Assembly (NCBI GenBank): GCA_029215795.1
Contig: JARDYH010000002.1
Location: forward strand, 44,252,001-44,316,000
DNA length: 64,000 nucleotides
Source of the DNA: Anniella stebbinsi
Taxonomy: Eukaryota > Chordata > Lepidosauria > Squamata > Anniellidae
Reading direction: 5' to 3'
Below, piece after piece: positions 11,100-21,119 of the stretch. A model generated the notes under the pieces. The model did not search any database. It saw only the letters and a list, made by a program, of their open reading frames with translations, and was not told where the DNA came from. Position 1 is the first letter of the stretch. Each line of letters begins with the position of its first letter. Both the position numbers and the translations under genes were made by a program.

Positions 11100-11510
11100 A
11101 TGAGTTCATGGGCTCAATTAAGACATCAAATCTAACTATGATTTGCACTACCCATAGTTTAAAACTTAAATGATCATTTGAGGTTCCAAACATACAGGCA
11201 AACCATCATTCACAGCTTCCATGCTTTTATTTTCTAACTGCTTAGCACTCCAATCTCTTAATGTAATGTCTGTGGAGAGGAAAAGCAATAATTGCAATTA
11301 TGCATTAATTCGGACAATATGCCAAACCAAAGCTAGCTCAAACCATGGTTTGCAACTTAAAAGGACATTTTCTGATATTGGCTTTTGACCATGGTTTGTT
11401 GCTTAACATATAATGAGCCTATGCAGATGACATGCTAACTAAGCCATGGTTACGCCACTAACCCTTTTGCAGAAAATGCAAACCATTTGTTATTATGTTT
11501 GATTTTAGCC
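11100..11510. mobile_element. Non-autonomous DNA element with CATGGTTTG motifs
   Basis: It opens with GGGCTCAATTAAGACATC and carries several facing copies of AAACCATGGTTTG and ACCATGGTTTGTTGC, plus AAGCCATGGTTACGCC near the right end. This motif-rich palindromic layout is common in squamate MITEs. The right boundary is uncertain. Confidence 0.55.
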
Positions 11511-11565
11511 AGTGTGTGCTAATTCCACCCCATCCCCAAAAGAATATACATGAATGCTTGCATGT

Positions 11566-11760
11566 ATGCATACTTGGGGTGTGCACCAACCACAACATTT
11601 GACTTGGACCCTAATGTGGTGCTTCAAAACAGCCAGATTCTGCTCAGACTGATTTGGAGTCTGTCTGCTTCAACTTTGGTAAACTTGAGTCAGGATTTGG
11701 AAATCTCCCATATGCTATCATGGGATTTTTTTTAAAAGGCTATAACGTATTTCCTCTTTG
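11566..11760. mobile_element. Truncated hAT-like end (weak)
   Basis: TTGGGGTGTGCACCAACC at 11573 resembles hAT-like termini in this window (TAGGGATGTGCACGG at 51266). No facing right end was found. Confidence 0.3.
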
Positions 11761-12497
11761 TCATACATGGATGAAATTATCAGGCATAGTAGATCACTAA
11801 GAGGGGATTGTGCTGACCAATAGGGGTGTGCTCACCACCTTGGAATTATCTGGTAACTGCAAACATCCGCGGAGCATTCGATATTCCAGAGCGGGGATTG
11901 GCCACTTCTAAACCCATCGATTAATATCAGAGGGGAGGTGTGCCCAACTGGAGCTTCTAAAGTCTCTGAAATTATCCTACTGTTTTTCAGCCATCAGTGC
12001 TGTGTGTGTCTCAATCTCCATATTTGGAAGTCCCTGAGTGGAGTGAGGGTAGTTTTGATATTGACGTTTGTGACTAACCACTTAGGAATTGCCACAGCAC
12101 TGTCTGTGACTGTGTTCTCATCCAATTGCAGTGTTCAGTGGAGTGGGAAACACTAACTGGCTGCTGGTTCGGGCCATGGGGGGGAAAGGAGCGTATTTCT
12201 GCTCAGACTCATAGAAGTCAATCATCCACAGTGTGAAAGTGCTGCTGGGCTGGCTGGCAACTTGAGTGAGTAAGCTTCTACACCTGAGTCATGCAGGCTC
12301 ATTATTTCAGTTAGACTATTACTCCTATTGGCTGATGGCTGAGCTTCCAGTACAGGGTTTCCACCTCCCCACATCCAATAGATCTGGAGGGCACCAGGTT
12401 GGAGAAGGCTGGAGTAAAAACTTCCACCAGCAGCAGTAGAGCTCTGTGTCAGCAAAGTAAAGGATAGAAGCTCCTTCCATAAATATGCAGGGGGATT

Positions 12498-12500
<3 letters not shown>

Positions 12501-12530
<30 letters not shown>
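12501..12530. repeat. (GT)15 microsatellite
   Basis: Fifteen uninterrupted GT units inside the hAT-like element. The valine/cysteine-rich plus frame starting here is an artefact of the repeat. Confidence 0.97.
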
Positions 12531-12531
<1 letters not shown>

Positions 12532-12552
12532 TGTTTAAGGGGGATAATGGTA

Positions 12553-12850
12553 TAAGGGGAAAATATTTAAAAAATCCTAAAAAATCAAGACATGAATCAA
12601 TATCTGCTACAAACTTTGCATGCCTAAAGCCCTACTTAAGAGATATCATACTGCTAATTTTCATCTCTTTAGCTTTAAAAATGATATTGTTTTCTTAAAA
12701 ATAATAATTTTAAAAACACAAACTTTAAAAAAAATCCTTAAAAAGTCAAAACTTGAAGGGATCTGCTCCATATTTAGCATGTCTAAATAATTACTTAAGA
12801 GCTATCGTACTGCCAAGTTTCATCTTTGCATCTTTAAAAATGAGGGAGCT
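12553..12850. repeat. Two-unit tandem duplication inside hAT-like element
   Basis: Unit 1 (about 12553-12690) and unit 2 (about 12715-12850) each hold an ACTTAAGAG-TATC-TACTGC block followed by TTTCATCT and TTTAAAAATGA. They are diverged, so the duplication is old. Confidence 0.6.
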
Positions 12851-13026
12851 GTAAGCATTTGATTCACTTCCATTGACTAGAGCAGTTATCTGGAAATGGG
12901 CGGTTCTCTGACGGGTAATCCAATGGGGTGGTGTAAGGGGAGCCAGTCTGAAATTGGAGCCTCAATGGAGCTGTGGCTCAAATTTTGAGCCAGAGAAGAC
13001 CCTCTTTGCCCAACCCTACTGACCAA

Positions 13027-13130
13027 GTGTCAGAAAAAAATAGGTACAGTGTTTTTTGTGCTACATGTCTTTATAGTTGGGTTTTTGTTAAGGGGATAGC
13101 TGATAACTTTTTTTTATTATTTCTTGGCAG
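13027..13130. other. AT-rich flank with splice-acceptor-like tract
   Basis: Sequence right of the hAT-like element. It ends in a T-rich tract and TTGGCAG at 13124-13130. Confidence 0.25.
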
Positions 13131-13304
13131 AATTGGATGACATTTGCAGAAACAATTGAATGGATTGAGCCTGTCATGTGTTTCAGATTAATAGATGCAG
13201 TGAACAGTGTGCAAGAGCAGCCTTTATATTGTGAGAGTACTCAGAAACGATGTGCTTATCCCCCTATGTTCCTTGTAGACCATTCTTCTGAAAATGACAG
13301 ATAG
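13131..13304 (+). other. Candidate exon or chance open segment
   Basis: After TTGGCAG the frame is open for 57 codons (it begins NWMTFAETIEWIEPVMCF) to TAG at 13302. The composition is protein-like but no family is recognised, and no donor site or partner exon is apparent. Part of the same stretch is duplicated at 13468-13540, which points to a repeat rather than a gene. Low confidence. Confidence 0.15.
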
Positions 13305-13545
13305 CACAGAGATGGCTCTAAGGAAAAAAAACCCTTACCAGAAGGATAGGTGCAGTAGTTCATATGGAAGGGAGGGCCTGAAACTGGGGATGGTGGTGGT
13401 GAGTGATTTGTTCTCCTTCTCTCCCCCCTCCCTGTAGTTTTTTGGGCAATTTGTATGAAAGCAACACTCATCATAGAGATGTCTCTAAGTAAGAATCTAC
13501 AAAGTTTTAGAAGGATAGGGAGTTATAATGATGGAAATTTAAGGC
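13280..13545. repeat. Local duplication, period about 175 bp
   Basis: Blocks around CAGAGATGGCTCTAAGGA and CCAGAAGGATAGGTGCAG (13301-13362) recur as TAGAGATGTCTCTAAGTA and TAGAAGGATAGGGAG (13475-13522). It may be one repeat family with internal repetition. Confidence 0.45.
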
Positions 13546-13807
13546 ATTTTTTCATAGCGCAGCCCAGTGGCATTGGAAAAATGGCCCTTCCACAGTCCCA
13601 TTCTCACCCCCTCCACACACACAGCACAGTAATTAGAGAGCCGTTAGTAAACCATGTTTTATGATTAGGTGGACCTGTCAATCACTAACCCCATTCCATC
13701 TCCTCACCCCCTTCTATTTTAGAGAACGAAAAACAAAGGACACTACCTTTTGGAGACACACTCTATGGCTCAGTTCAGACAACACGTTAGTCAATGGTGG
13801 TTTTAGA

Positions 13808-14712
13808 TAGGGCTGTGCACGGACCCCCCCGATCTGGATCTGGATCTGTCAGATCTGGATCTGCCTGATCCAGATCTGTATGATCCAGATCCGATCCAAT
13901 TTGATTCAGATCCAGATCCAGAGCCCGATCCAGATTGATTTGGATTGATCTGGATGCCATTTTAGGTGATTTTTGAAGCTATAGGTTTTCATAACGGGAA
14001 CAAAGGGCTATAACTAGGCTGACCATATGAAAAGGAGGACAGGGCTCATGTAACTTTAACAGTTGTAGAGAAAAGGGAATTTGAGCCAGTGTCATTTGTA
14101 TGCAATTAGTTCCTGGTGAAATTCCCTCTTCATCACAACTGTTAAATTTGCAGGGGCCCTGCCTTCTTTTGTATATGGTCACTCTAGTATAGTGCCTGCA
14201 ACTTTAACTGTTGTGATGAAGAGAGAATTTCATCAGGAACTAATTGCATACAAATGACACTGGCTGAAATTCCCTTTTCTCTACAACTGTTAAAGTTATA
14301 TGAGCCCTGTCCTCCTTTTCATATGTTCAGCCTAGCTATAACTTTTTTTTATTTTAAAAGCTACCAAGTTGAAACTTGGTGACATTGTAGATGGCATATA
14401 GGTAGTCATGTGTGTAAAATTTTAGAAACATAGTTGCATGTGTTTACTCGCAAGTAATTTTTGAAAAAAATACCAGGAAGTGCTTATAACATTTTTATTT
14501 TAAAACATATCAACTTGAAACTTGGGGACATTGCACATGGAGTGGAGGTACATATGTGTGGGAAATTTCAGAAACATTGGTGCACACATGTAGTGGCTAT
14601 GAATTTTTAAAACTAGGAAATAATCATTTTTCAAAAATTCATAGCCACTACATGCGTGCACAAATGTTTCCAAAATTTACTAAACATGTGTATCTCCACT
14701 TCATCACAATGG
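13808..14712. mobile_element. Truncated hAT-like element, middle level of nest
   Basis: It begins TAGGGCTGTGCACGGACC, followed by a run of GATCTG/CAGATC motifs, then modules such as ACTTGGGGACATTGCACATGG. This matches the complete element at 51266-52532 (TAGGGATGTGCACGGCC and ACTTGGTCACATTGCAGATG). The right end is missing. A 17-bp tandem duplication (TTTTACATCACAATGGA) marks the break. Confidence 0.7.
14015..14334. mobile_element. Dimeric hairpin MITE, copy 1, 8-bp duplication
   Basis: GCTATAAC at 14007-14014 and at 14335-14342 flanks an almost fully palindromic 320-bp element. Ends: TAGGCTGACCATATGAAAAG and complement TAGGCTGAACATATGAAAAG. The centre holds another, inverted copy of the end (CTTCTTTTGTATATGGTCA near 14163), so the element looks like a shorter MITE fused to most of its own mirror copy. 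An 8-bp duplication suggests hAT. It has no coding capacity. Confidence 0.88.
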
Positions 14713-14865
14713 ATTTTACATCACAATGGATTTTACTCAGCTCCTTGGTAGCTCAAAGTCACACAATGGTGGAGTTATCGAATGTTGTGTGGGAGTGCTC
14801 CTAAAACTCAGCTGCTGAGTGGATTTTTCATGCTGTGTTGACTAAAGTGTTGTCTGAACTGAGCC

Positions 14866-15890
14866 TCTTCCATTCAGAACTCTGAATTCAGAACAAAGTC
14901 TCATGCAGGGTCCAGTTTCGATTCTGGTTGCTTTGGAGGGAAGCCTATTTTACTCGGGAAGCACCAAAATGGTCCAAAGGGGCCTGATTCAGCTTGGGCT
15001 TTGGGCATTGGCTTAAACTAATGCACATCTGTAGGGTACACTGGTGTAATATGCATAAAATGATGTGGAGAGAAATTATGAGATAACAATGGTGAAGAAG
15101 TGACATTAATAAATTGCTATAATTTATCACCAGGCAAAGTTAAAATTGAGTAAGTACATTTTTTATAACAATTAGTCTCCAGCTCTTTAGTTAAGGGCAC
15201 CATACATACATACATACATGGAAGCTTTTTATTAAAAACAACAACAAACAGATGATATAATAAACATGAAAAATGTCAGGTGATAAAGATACAGACATAC
15301 TCTAGGCTCTTGTTTGTTAGTTTAATAAATAAGTTTCCTATCACCCATATTACTCTCCCCTACTGTAAGGTTTTTAAAAGTGACAGCTGTTGTTACTGAT
15401 CGGTTTGTCGACTGAGAAGAGCTATAGTAGCTTAAAAGTAGGGGCTGTATGTCAATAAAATGAGTATACAAGAGCAATTTACTCCATTTTTACCAGACAG
15501 CACTTCAGGTGATAGAAACAAGTTAAGAGGACAAATCATACTTTTCTCAATAGGCTCTCGTTCTTTTGGCTTAAGCTCTTGCAATCCTTCACCATTATCT
15601 TGGGTATTCATGGCTTATTTGTTGTTATTGTGTTACCAAGCACACATTTTCTCTTCTGTTTTTCCTGAGACAAACTTTTCCATCTGACAATGCCTGTTAA
15701 GCAAGCACCGACAAACTCCTAAGCTTCAATCGCTTGTAAACACAGTGCGGCTTGTCATCCAAGACCACACCATAAAAGGGAAGTGAAATTATGAGTCTGT
15801 CAGTTTCCAAGTGACTGGGCAAACTATGACTTTGCCGAAGCAGGGAGAGTCAAGAGACATCCTACTGCAAAAGCAAAATTTTACAGAACT
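14866..15890. other. Unclassified DNA
   Basis: No gene recognised. It includes a short (CATA)n run at 15201-15218 and A/T-rich sequence. The 75-codon frame at 15460-15687 has no known motif. Confidence 0.35.
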
Positions 15891-16250
15891 CAGAAATGAG
15901 AAGATGGCGCTATGTAAAAGGGTGCTTAGTGGACAGAGACTAGCATCAAGGGCAAGGCCAGTATCAAGGGTAGGCATGGTTGGGCACCTGCTAAGGGCCC
16001 ACACTATAGCAGGAGCCCACTGGCAAGAGCCTCCTGGAGTTGTTCCTCCTCTTCACCATTGCAACCTGCTTGTTTGCCCTCCTCTCACTCTGGCCCAGAC
16101 AATGGTGGTGGTGAGAAGGAGTAGCAGTATATGCCCACTGTCTAATCTCTCACCAACTCTCTGCCTGTCAAGCAAGTGGTAGCAATGATCGGAAAGGGGA
16201 TGAGGAGCAAAAGCAGCTATTGACCATGATGGTGAGAAGGAAGGCTCATG
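15890..16250 (+). repeat. Unclassified dispersed repeat, copy 1
   Basis: Reverse-complement counterpart of 41860-42240. Both copies, read in the matching orientation, encode SRVGMVGHLLRA and later QEPPGV-PPLH, so substantial identity remains, but no domain is recognised. Located next to the L2 fragment at 16250. Family unknown. Confidence 0.65.
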
Positions 16251-17110
16251 CCTCCTAAGCCCAATCCGTATAAACAATCCAGAAGGATATGATGGTTGAT
16301 GGTTTTGAAAGTTGCTGAGAGGTCCAGAAGAATCAACACAGTTGCACTCCCCCACATTTATTCCCCAGCGTAAGTCATCAAGTAGGGTGACAAAGGCATT
16401 TTCCACCCCATAACCAGGCCTAATTGGAATGGATCTAGATAATCAATTTCATCCAAAACAGTTTGGAGTTGTGAGGCCACCACATGCTCCTGTACTTTGC
16501 CCAAGAATGGCAAATTTGACACAAAACCATAAGATCTAAATTTGGGTTTTATCAACAAAGGTTTAACCACAGCTTCTTTCAAAGCTGTGGAGACCCCACT
16601 ATCCCTCAAGGAGGCATTTACAACTTTAGAGCTCCAGATATCCAGTCCAGCTCTGGCGGATTTCACCAGCCAGGATGGACAAGTTTCTAAAGGGCAATTA
16701 ATAGGTCTCAGTCCTCTATGCAATTTGTCCATATCCTCAGGTTGCACAACCCAAAAGTTATCCATAGCAGGAGTAGATGGCGCACCAGCCCCATCCATAT
16801 CAGACTCTGTCAAAACAATGGCATCCAACTCAGCACAGATACATGTGATTTTATCTGCAAAGTGTCTGAGATGTTGTGTTCCAAGGCCTGCACCCAAGGG
16901 CTCTTTAAATACATGAAAGAGCTCTGCTGGATGACACTGAACACTGATGCAATGGTGGCAGAAAGGTTGGATTTGTTTACCACCATCACCACCACAGAAT
17001 ATGATCACAAATGGATTCTTACCTGTATTTATTCTGAATCTTCTCCTTTGGCACTGCCAGCACAGTCGTTTCTTTGCCCTCAGCTCCTCAGAATACCAAG
17101 GATCTGACAT
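16250..17110 (-). pseudogene. L2-type LINE reverse-transcriptase fragment
   Basis: Minus-strand frames encode the linker between endonuclease and reverse transcriptase and the start of the RT of an L2-type LINE. In order: PWYSEELRAKKR, DKITCICAELDAIV, CPLETCPSWLV, LKEAVVKPLL, VSNLPFLGKV, then after a frameshift LLDLSATFKTINHHILLD. The same order and wording appear at 32715-33430 on the plus strand. It is truncated at both ends, with internal frameshifts, and is non-functional. Confidence 0.85.
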
Positions 17111-17124
17111 GGTTCTATGACTAG

Positions 17125-17622
17125 GGCCATGTCTACAACAGCCTTTTTTTCCCTGGGTCATCCCTATGCATCCAAATGATGCACAGGGGATCCCTGGAGC
17201 AGGCAGGGACAACCCCTCCATTTTTGTAGGGTAACTAGTTGCCCAGTTATCCCGATTTTCCCCGCAGTCCTGGGATAATCCCGAGGACCGCGGGGGGAGG
17301 GTGCCTATCCTGGCTTCTTCCCTCCTCCCTGCAAGTAGCGGGGGTCAGAAAGAGGGAAGGAGCCAGTCCGGGGGGAGTCCAGGGATATTGGGGGTGGGGG
17401 AAGCGGGGTCCAGGCTTTTTTGTTTGTTTAAACTTACTGTTTGTTGGAGTGCAATTGTGCTCCTGGCTCATGCTTCTTCTTTTTTTTAAAAAAAATGGTG
17501 GACGTGACATCCCTGTTTGTTTCTGGGACATCACACTTCCGTTTACATGCTGGGGGAGGATCGTGGAAGCAGGTAAGTCCGTGATCCTCCCCCCTTCCTC
17601 TATACCCTTAGGTGTAGAAAGG
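17125..17622. mobile_element. TIR element of the TAGGGCC...TCTACA family, long form
   Basis: The left end TAGGGCCATGTCTACAACA faces a right end whose complement is TAGGACCTTTCTACACC. The interior is GC-rich with poly-G and CpG patches. Shorter members are at 23632-23780 and 43529-43663, and another long one is at 20539-21119. No transposase is visible and no clear duplication is seen. Confidence 0.6.
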
Positions 17623-18774
17623 TCCTAGGTCGAAGACATTTGGGAACAATCAGGTTTATAAGCATGGGGCATTTACATCTTGATCAGCTTCCTCCTACCC
17701 CCATGTAGTGGAATATGTTATGGGCTTGCATACATGGAACAGCTTTTCTTGGCATGCAGAACCCCTTTCACACTTGCAACCTGGTTGTCTATATCTTGTA
17801 GCAACTTTCCCCATTTCATTCACGGACCACAGTCCCATCCATTTTCTGATGAAAAAAGTCTAAATATGCACAGAATTGTATCCTTAGATACTTCCAGTAA
17901 AATAGATTAATTATTGGTTTGGAGAACATTTTAACACCATGGTTGTCAGACCTTAAGGTGAAGCCTCAATTTTGCTTTATGATGAAGTAGATACAACATT
18001 TTGGAAAGAGGATTTAGCATTTTTCATTCTTTTACAGTGTACCTTCATCCATAACAAATGCAATCAACAGCATCATTGAAAGTAATGTCAAAGGTGGAGA
18101 ATACATGTCTCCAAAACATCTATTAATGTTACATGAGTTCTGTGCATCTTAAAAATAGTGGCAAACCCTTTCTAGGAGAAACAATGCAGTATCTGGCAAG
18201 TAATATAGAGCAGCAACTTGACAGATATCTTGTGAGGTCTCCATGGGAGCCCTCATGTATTTCTTTTTATCACAGTCTGGTAAAGGCTGTTTCTTATGCT
18301 GCTTATTCTTAAAACACTAGTCAGCTTTGAATATGTCTGCATAAGCAATGCCCTATACTTTCACACACCTGTTCCTTGCTTTCTCATTAAGGTTAGGTTA
18401 GAAGGGGTCATTTTTCTTCCTTTTTTTTTTTTTTGCCTGTGCTCAGTCAAGAGGAATACTGAACACACTTTTCCCAAGATTCCCTCGCATGAAGTATTCG
18501 CCTGTAGCCCTGGGACTCAAGTGGACTCCTCTCCTGGTGCCTGCCAGGCTTTCTGCCCCTCCTGATTTTTATTTTATTTCTTAAGATTTTTCTTAAGCTG
18601 GAAGGCTGACATATACTGCAAAGGAAAGTGCTGCCCTCCAGCACCATCTTTATTTGAGTTCCAAAACGTGGTTTTGTGTTTTGGAGTTAAGAGCCCACCT
18701 CCACCGTGTACTTTTCTTGGAGAAGTTACTTTTCTTTTAGCCTCACTGGGTTGCCTGCTGGGAAATAACTGGCT
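17623..18774. other. Unclassified DNA
   Basis: No gene recognised. A poly-T run lies at 18419-18434. A block at 18480-18535 with TAGCCCTGGGACTCAAGTGG recurs as TAGCCCTGGGGTCTCAAGTGG at 19254-19274, so part of this is a dispersed repeat. Confidence 0.4.
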
Positions 18775-18797
18775 GTTGTTGTTGTTGTTGTTGTTTT
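18775..18797. repeat. (GTT)n microsatellite
   Basis: About seven GTT units. Confidence 0.9.
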
Positions 18798-19137
18798 AAC
18801 CATTTTAGCCATTTTATGGAAGGACCCAAGATACTCTCCTAAAATTCCAGATGTTCCCACTATCCTGAAAAGGTTAGGAACCCCTTAATAAACCCATGAC
18901 ATCACCTCCTCATTCCCCCTCAAAAATTATCATTACTTTTCTTGAAGCAATCATTTAGCTGGGAGCTAGATTTCCAGATAGCAAATAGAGATACTGGGCA
19001 TGGAATTGCTGCTATCGATAAATAAAATAAAATAAACAAGCTGTGTCAAATTAAGTTCATATAATTCATCACACAGCTCTAGATGAACAGAAATCCAACG
19101 CCTCACATCAGGAAGTGCAATGTCACAGCAGTATTAG
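18798..19137. other. Unclassified AT-rich DNA
   Basis: Contains a short AAATAAAATAAAATAAA run near 19020. No gene seen. Confidence 0.35.
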
Positions 19138-19205
19138 ATCCTCACAACAATCCTATAGAGTATGTTAGACTGTGAGATCATGTCCAGGTTCAGATGATCA
19201 GAGGG
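19138..19205. repeat. MIR/L2-like 3' fragment
   Basis: ATCCTCACAACAATCCTATA followed by GAGTATGTTAGACTGTGAGA matches the conserved tail shared by L2 and MIR elements in vertebrates. Very short. Confidence 0.5.
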
Positions 19206-19497
19206 GGAAACTACATAGTGTTGGTTATTCCCTCCCATGAATTATGCACCTATAGCCCTGGGGTCTCAAGTGGACATCTCTGTAGCAAAAAATAAATAAA
19301 TAGTTTTTTGGGGAATAGCTAAATTCCCCCTTTTCTGATCTGCCCCAAAGTTTGCACATAGATAGCTATGGTAATTCTGCCTTGGCATGGGGTCCGAGCA
19401 CTCTGGCTGTTGAGTGACAGGCCCCAGAGCCCTATGGCTCTGTATTCCATCTGTATTCCAATGGGCTTCTGCCCTTTGTCACTTGCCATGCATCTGA

Positions 19498-19990
19498 ACA
19501 TAAGAACAAAAGAAGTGCCATGCTGGATCAGACCAAGGTTCCATCTAGTCCAGCACTCTGTTCACACAGTGGACAACCAGCTGTTGACCACAGACCAACA
19601 AAGCAGGACATGGTGCAACAGCACCCTCCCACCCATGTTCCCTAGCAACTGGTGCACACAGGCTTACTGCCTCAGATACTGGAGGTAGCACATAACCTCC
19701 AGGAATTTATCCAACCCTCTTTTAAAGCCATCCAAATTGGTGGCCATCACTACATCTTGTGGTAGTGAATTCCATAATTTAACTATGTGCTGTGTGAAGA
19801 AGTCCTTCCTTTTATCTTTCCACCAAACAGCTTCATGGATGACCCCAGGTTCTGGTATTTTGAGAGAGGGAGAAAAACATCTCCCTCTCCACATTCTCCA
19901 CATCATGCATAATTTTGTACACCTGTAGCATGTTTCCCCTTAGCCTCCATTTTTCCAAGCTAAACAATCTCTTTGCCCAAGGTGCATTAT
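19498..19990 (-). mobile_element. CR1-like LINE, 3' end
   Basis: The minus-strand reading frame encodes the CR1 tail: KRLFSLEKWRLRGNMLQVYK, then (frame-shifted) RKDFFTQHIVKLWNSLPQDV and TNLDGFKRGLDKFLE. The 3' UTR follows, ending near 19498 (plus strand: AAGAAGTGCCATGCTGGATC). Same family as 132-560 and 46190-46347, but better preserved. 5'-truncated. Confidence 0.88.
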
Positions 19991-20537
19991 GGTTTGGAAG
20001 CGGGCTAGCGTTATGGTTGGAAAAATAATTTCCCAGCTTTTGTATGTTCAGTTCAACCATAACTCATGAACCAACGTAGGTTTTGGCACTGATACATATT
20101 GTTCTTTATGCCTTGTTTAAATACAAAGGGGTTAACAACAAAAACTTGGCGACAGTGTAAGCTGTTTTAGAAAAGGGAAAATAAAGATGCCGATCAGTGA
20201 AGAGAGCAGTTGCATGCTCCAAAGCCACAACCCGAAAAGGCAAAAGGGTCAGGACGTAGCTTCAACATTTGAACTCCAAAGCCCTCTGAAAAAGCAAGCG
20301 CAAGCAAAAGGACAAGGATTGTTTATTCACGCATGAAGCATCTGAAACTGAAATTCCAAACTTTTGACATGCACTGCTTTAAGGGCCATTTTCTAATCCC
20401 AGAAGTGTATGAAGCTAGAGAAAATGGAGCATGGTGCTTGCATGCATAAACTGATTTTGAATGGGCCCAGAATATCTGGCACATCTAAAATTAGAACCTT
20501 TATTTCATTTTTTTAAAAAAAAATTGTGGATGACATT
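19991..20537. other. Unclassified, apparently unique DNA
   Basis: No gene or named repeat. Purine-rich around 20160-20330. Confidence 0.35.
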
Positions 20538-20538
20538 C

Positions 20539-21119
20539 TAAGGCCCTTTCTGCACCATAGGGGTAGAGAGGGCGAGAAGTGCGCAATGAAGCTGCACCAC
20601 AATGTGACGGCCCAGGCTTCTCCCGGGCCGTTGCAACTCACGTCCACCATTTTTTTTTGGTTTTGCAATGAAAAAAAGCGCAGGAGTGCTCCTGCATAGC
20701 AGGTAAGTTTTTTTTTTAAAACAAACCCCACATGCAATCACGCCCCTTCCCCCCGCCATCCTGGGGATGATGAAATCGGGTGCTCCCTCCTGATGGCCTC
20801 AGAGCCGCGCAGTGCGGCTCCATGGCCATTGGTGCAGCCATGCTTACTCGTGAGGGATGGGTGTGGCTGCACCCGGGATGGGTGGGTGGATGGGTGTGGA
20901 TGGGTGTGGCTGTGCCCGAGATGGGCGGCCCCACCAGCCGTCCATCTCGCTGCCCTCCCGGGAACAGGGAACAAACTGGGATAATAGTTTTACCTGAACT
21001 CCTGGGAAAATGGAGAGTTGGCCCCTGCTTGCTTGCGGGATGTTCTGTGCGTCATGTGGACTCTCCATGAGCAGGTAGGGGCAGCCCTGGGAAAAATGGC
21101 TGGTGCGGAAAGGGCCTAA
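20539..21119. mobile_element. TIR element, GC-rich long form
   Basis: TAAGGCCCTTTCTGCACC at the left faces GGTGCGGAAAGGGCCTAA at the right, perfect over most of 18 bp. The interior is CpG-rich with short tandem GGATGGGTGTGG motifs near 20877-20910, unlike the AT-rich surroundings. Overlapping frames on both strands are composition artefacts. The boundary TA on both sides could be a 2-bp duplication. Confidence 0.75.

Larger units (their letters stand above)
11821..13018. mobile_element. hAT-like non-autonomous element with perfect 8-bp duplication
   Basis: CTGACCAA occurs at 11813-11820 and again at 13019-13026, directly flanking termini TAGGGGTGTGCTCACC and (complement of the right end) TAGGGTTGGGCAAAGAGG. 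An 8-bp duplication with TAGGG-type ends is the hAT superfamily signature. No transposase frame is present, so it depended on an enzyme from elsewhere. It carries a (GT)15 run, a two-unit internal tandem duplication and a deleted MITE relic at 12352-12411. Confidence 0.85.
13767..14865. mobile_element. Outer TIR element of a three-level nest
   Basis: The left end GGCTCAGTTCAGACAACAC and the right end, complement GGCTCAGTTCAGACAACAC, are matched terminal inverted repeats, continuing with TTAGTCAA on both sides. Related ends occur at 25156-25451. No clear target duplication is seen. The interior is largely replaced by a hAT-like fragment that itself contains the 320-bp MITE at 14015-14334. Confidence 0.7.

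Noticed and set aside
16542..17107. Plus-strand frames of 124 and 129 codons
   Set aside because: Antisense shadows of the L2 reverse-transcriptase fragment on the minus strand.
20716..21070. Several overlapping frames on both strands (72-96 codons)
   Set aside because: All lie in the CpG-rich interior of a TIR element, where stops are rare; mutually overlapping frames cannot all be real.
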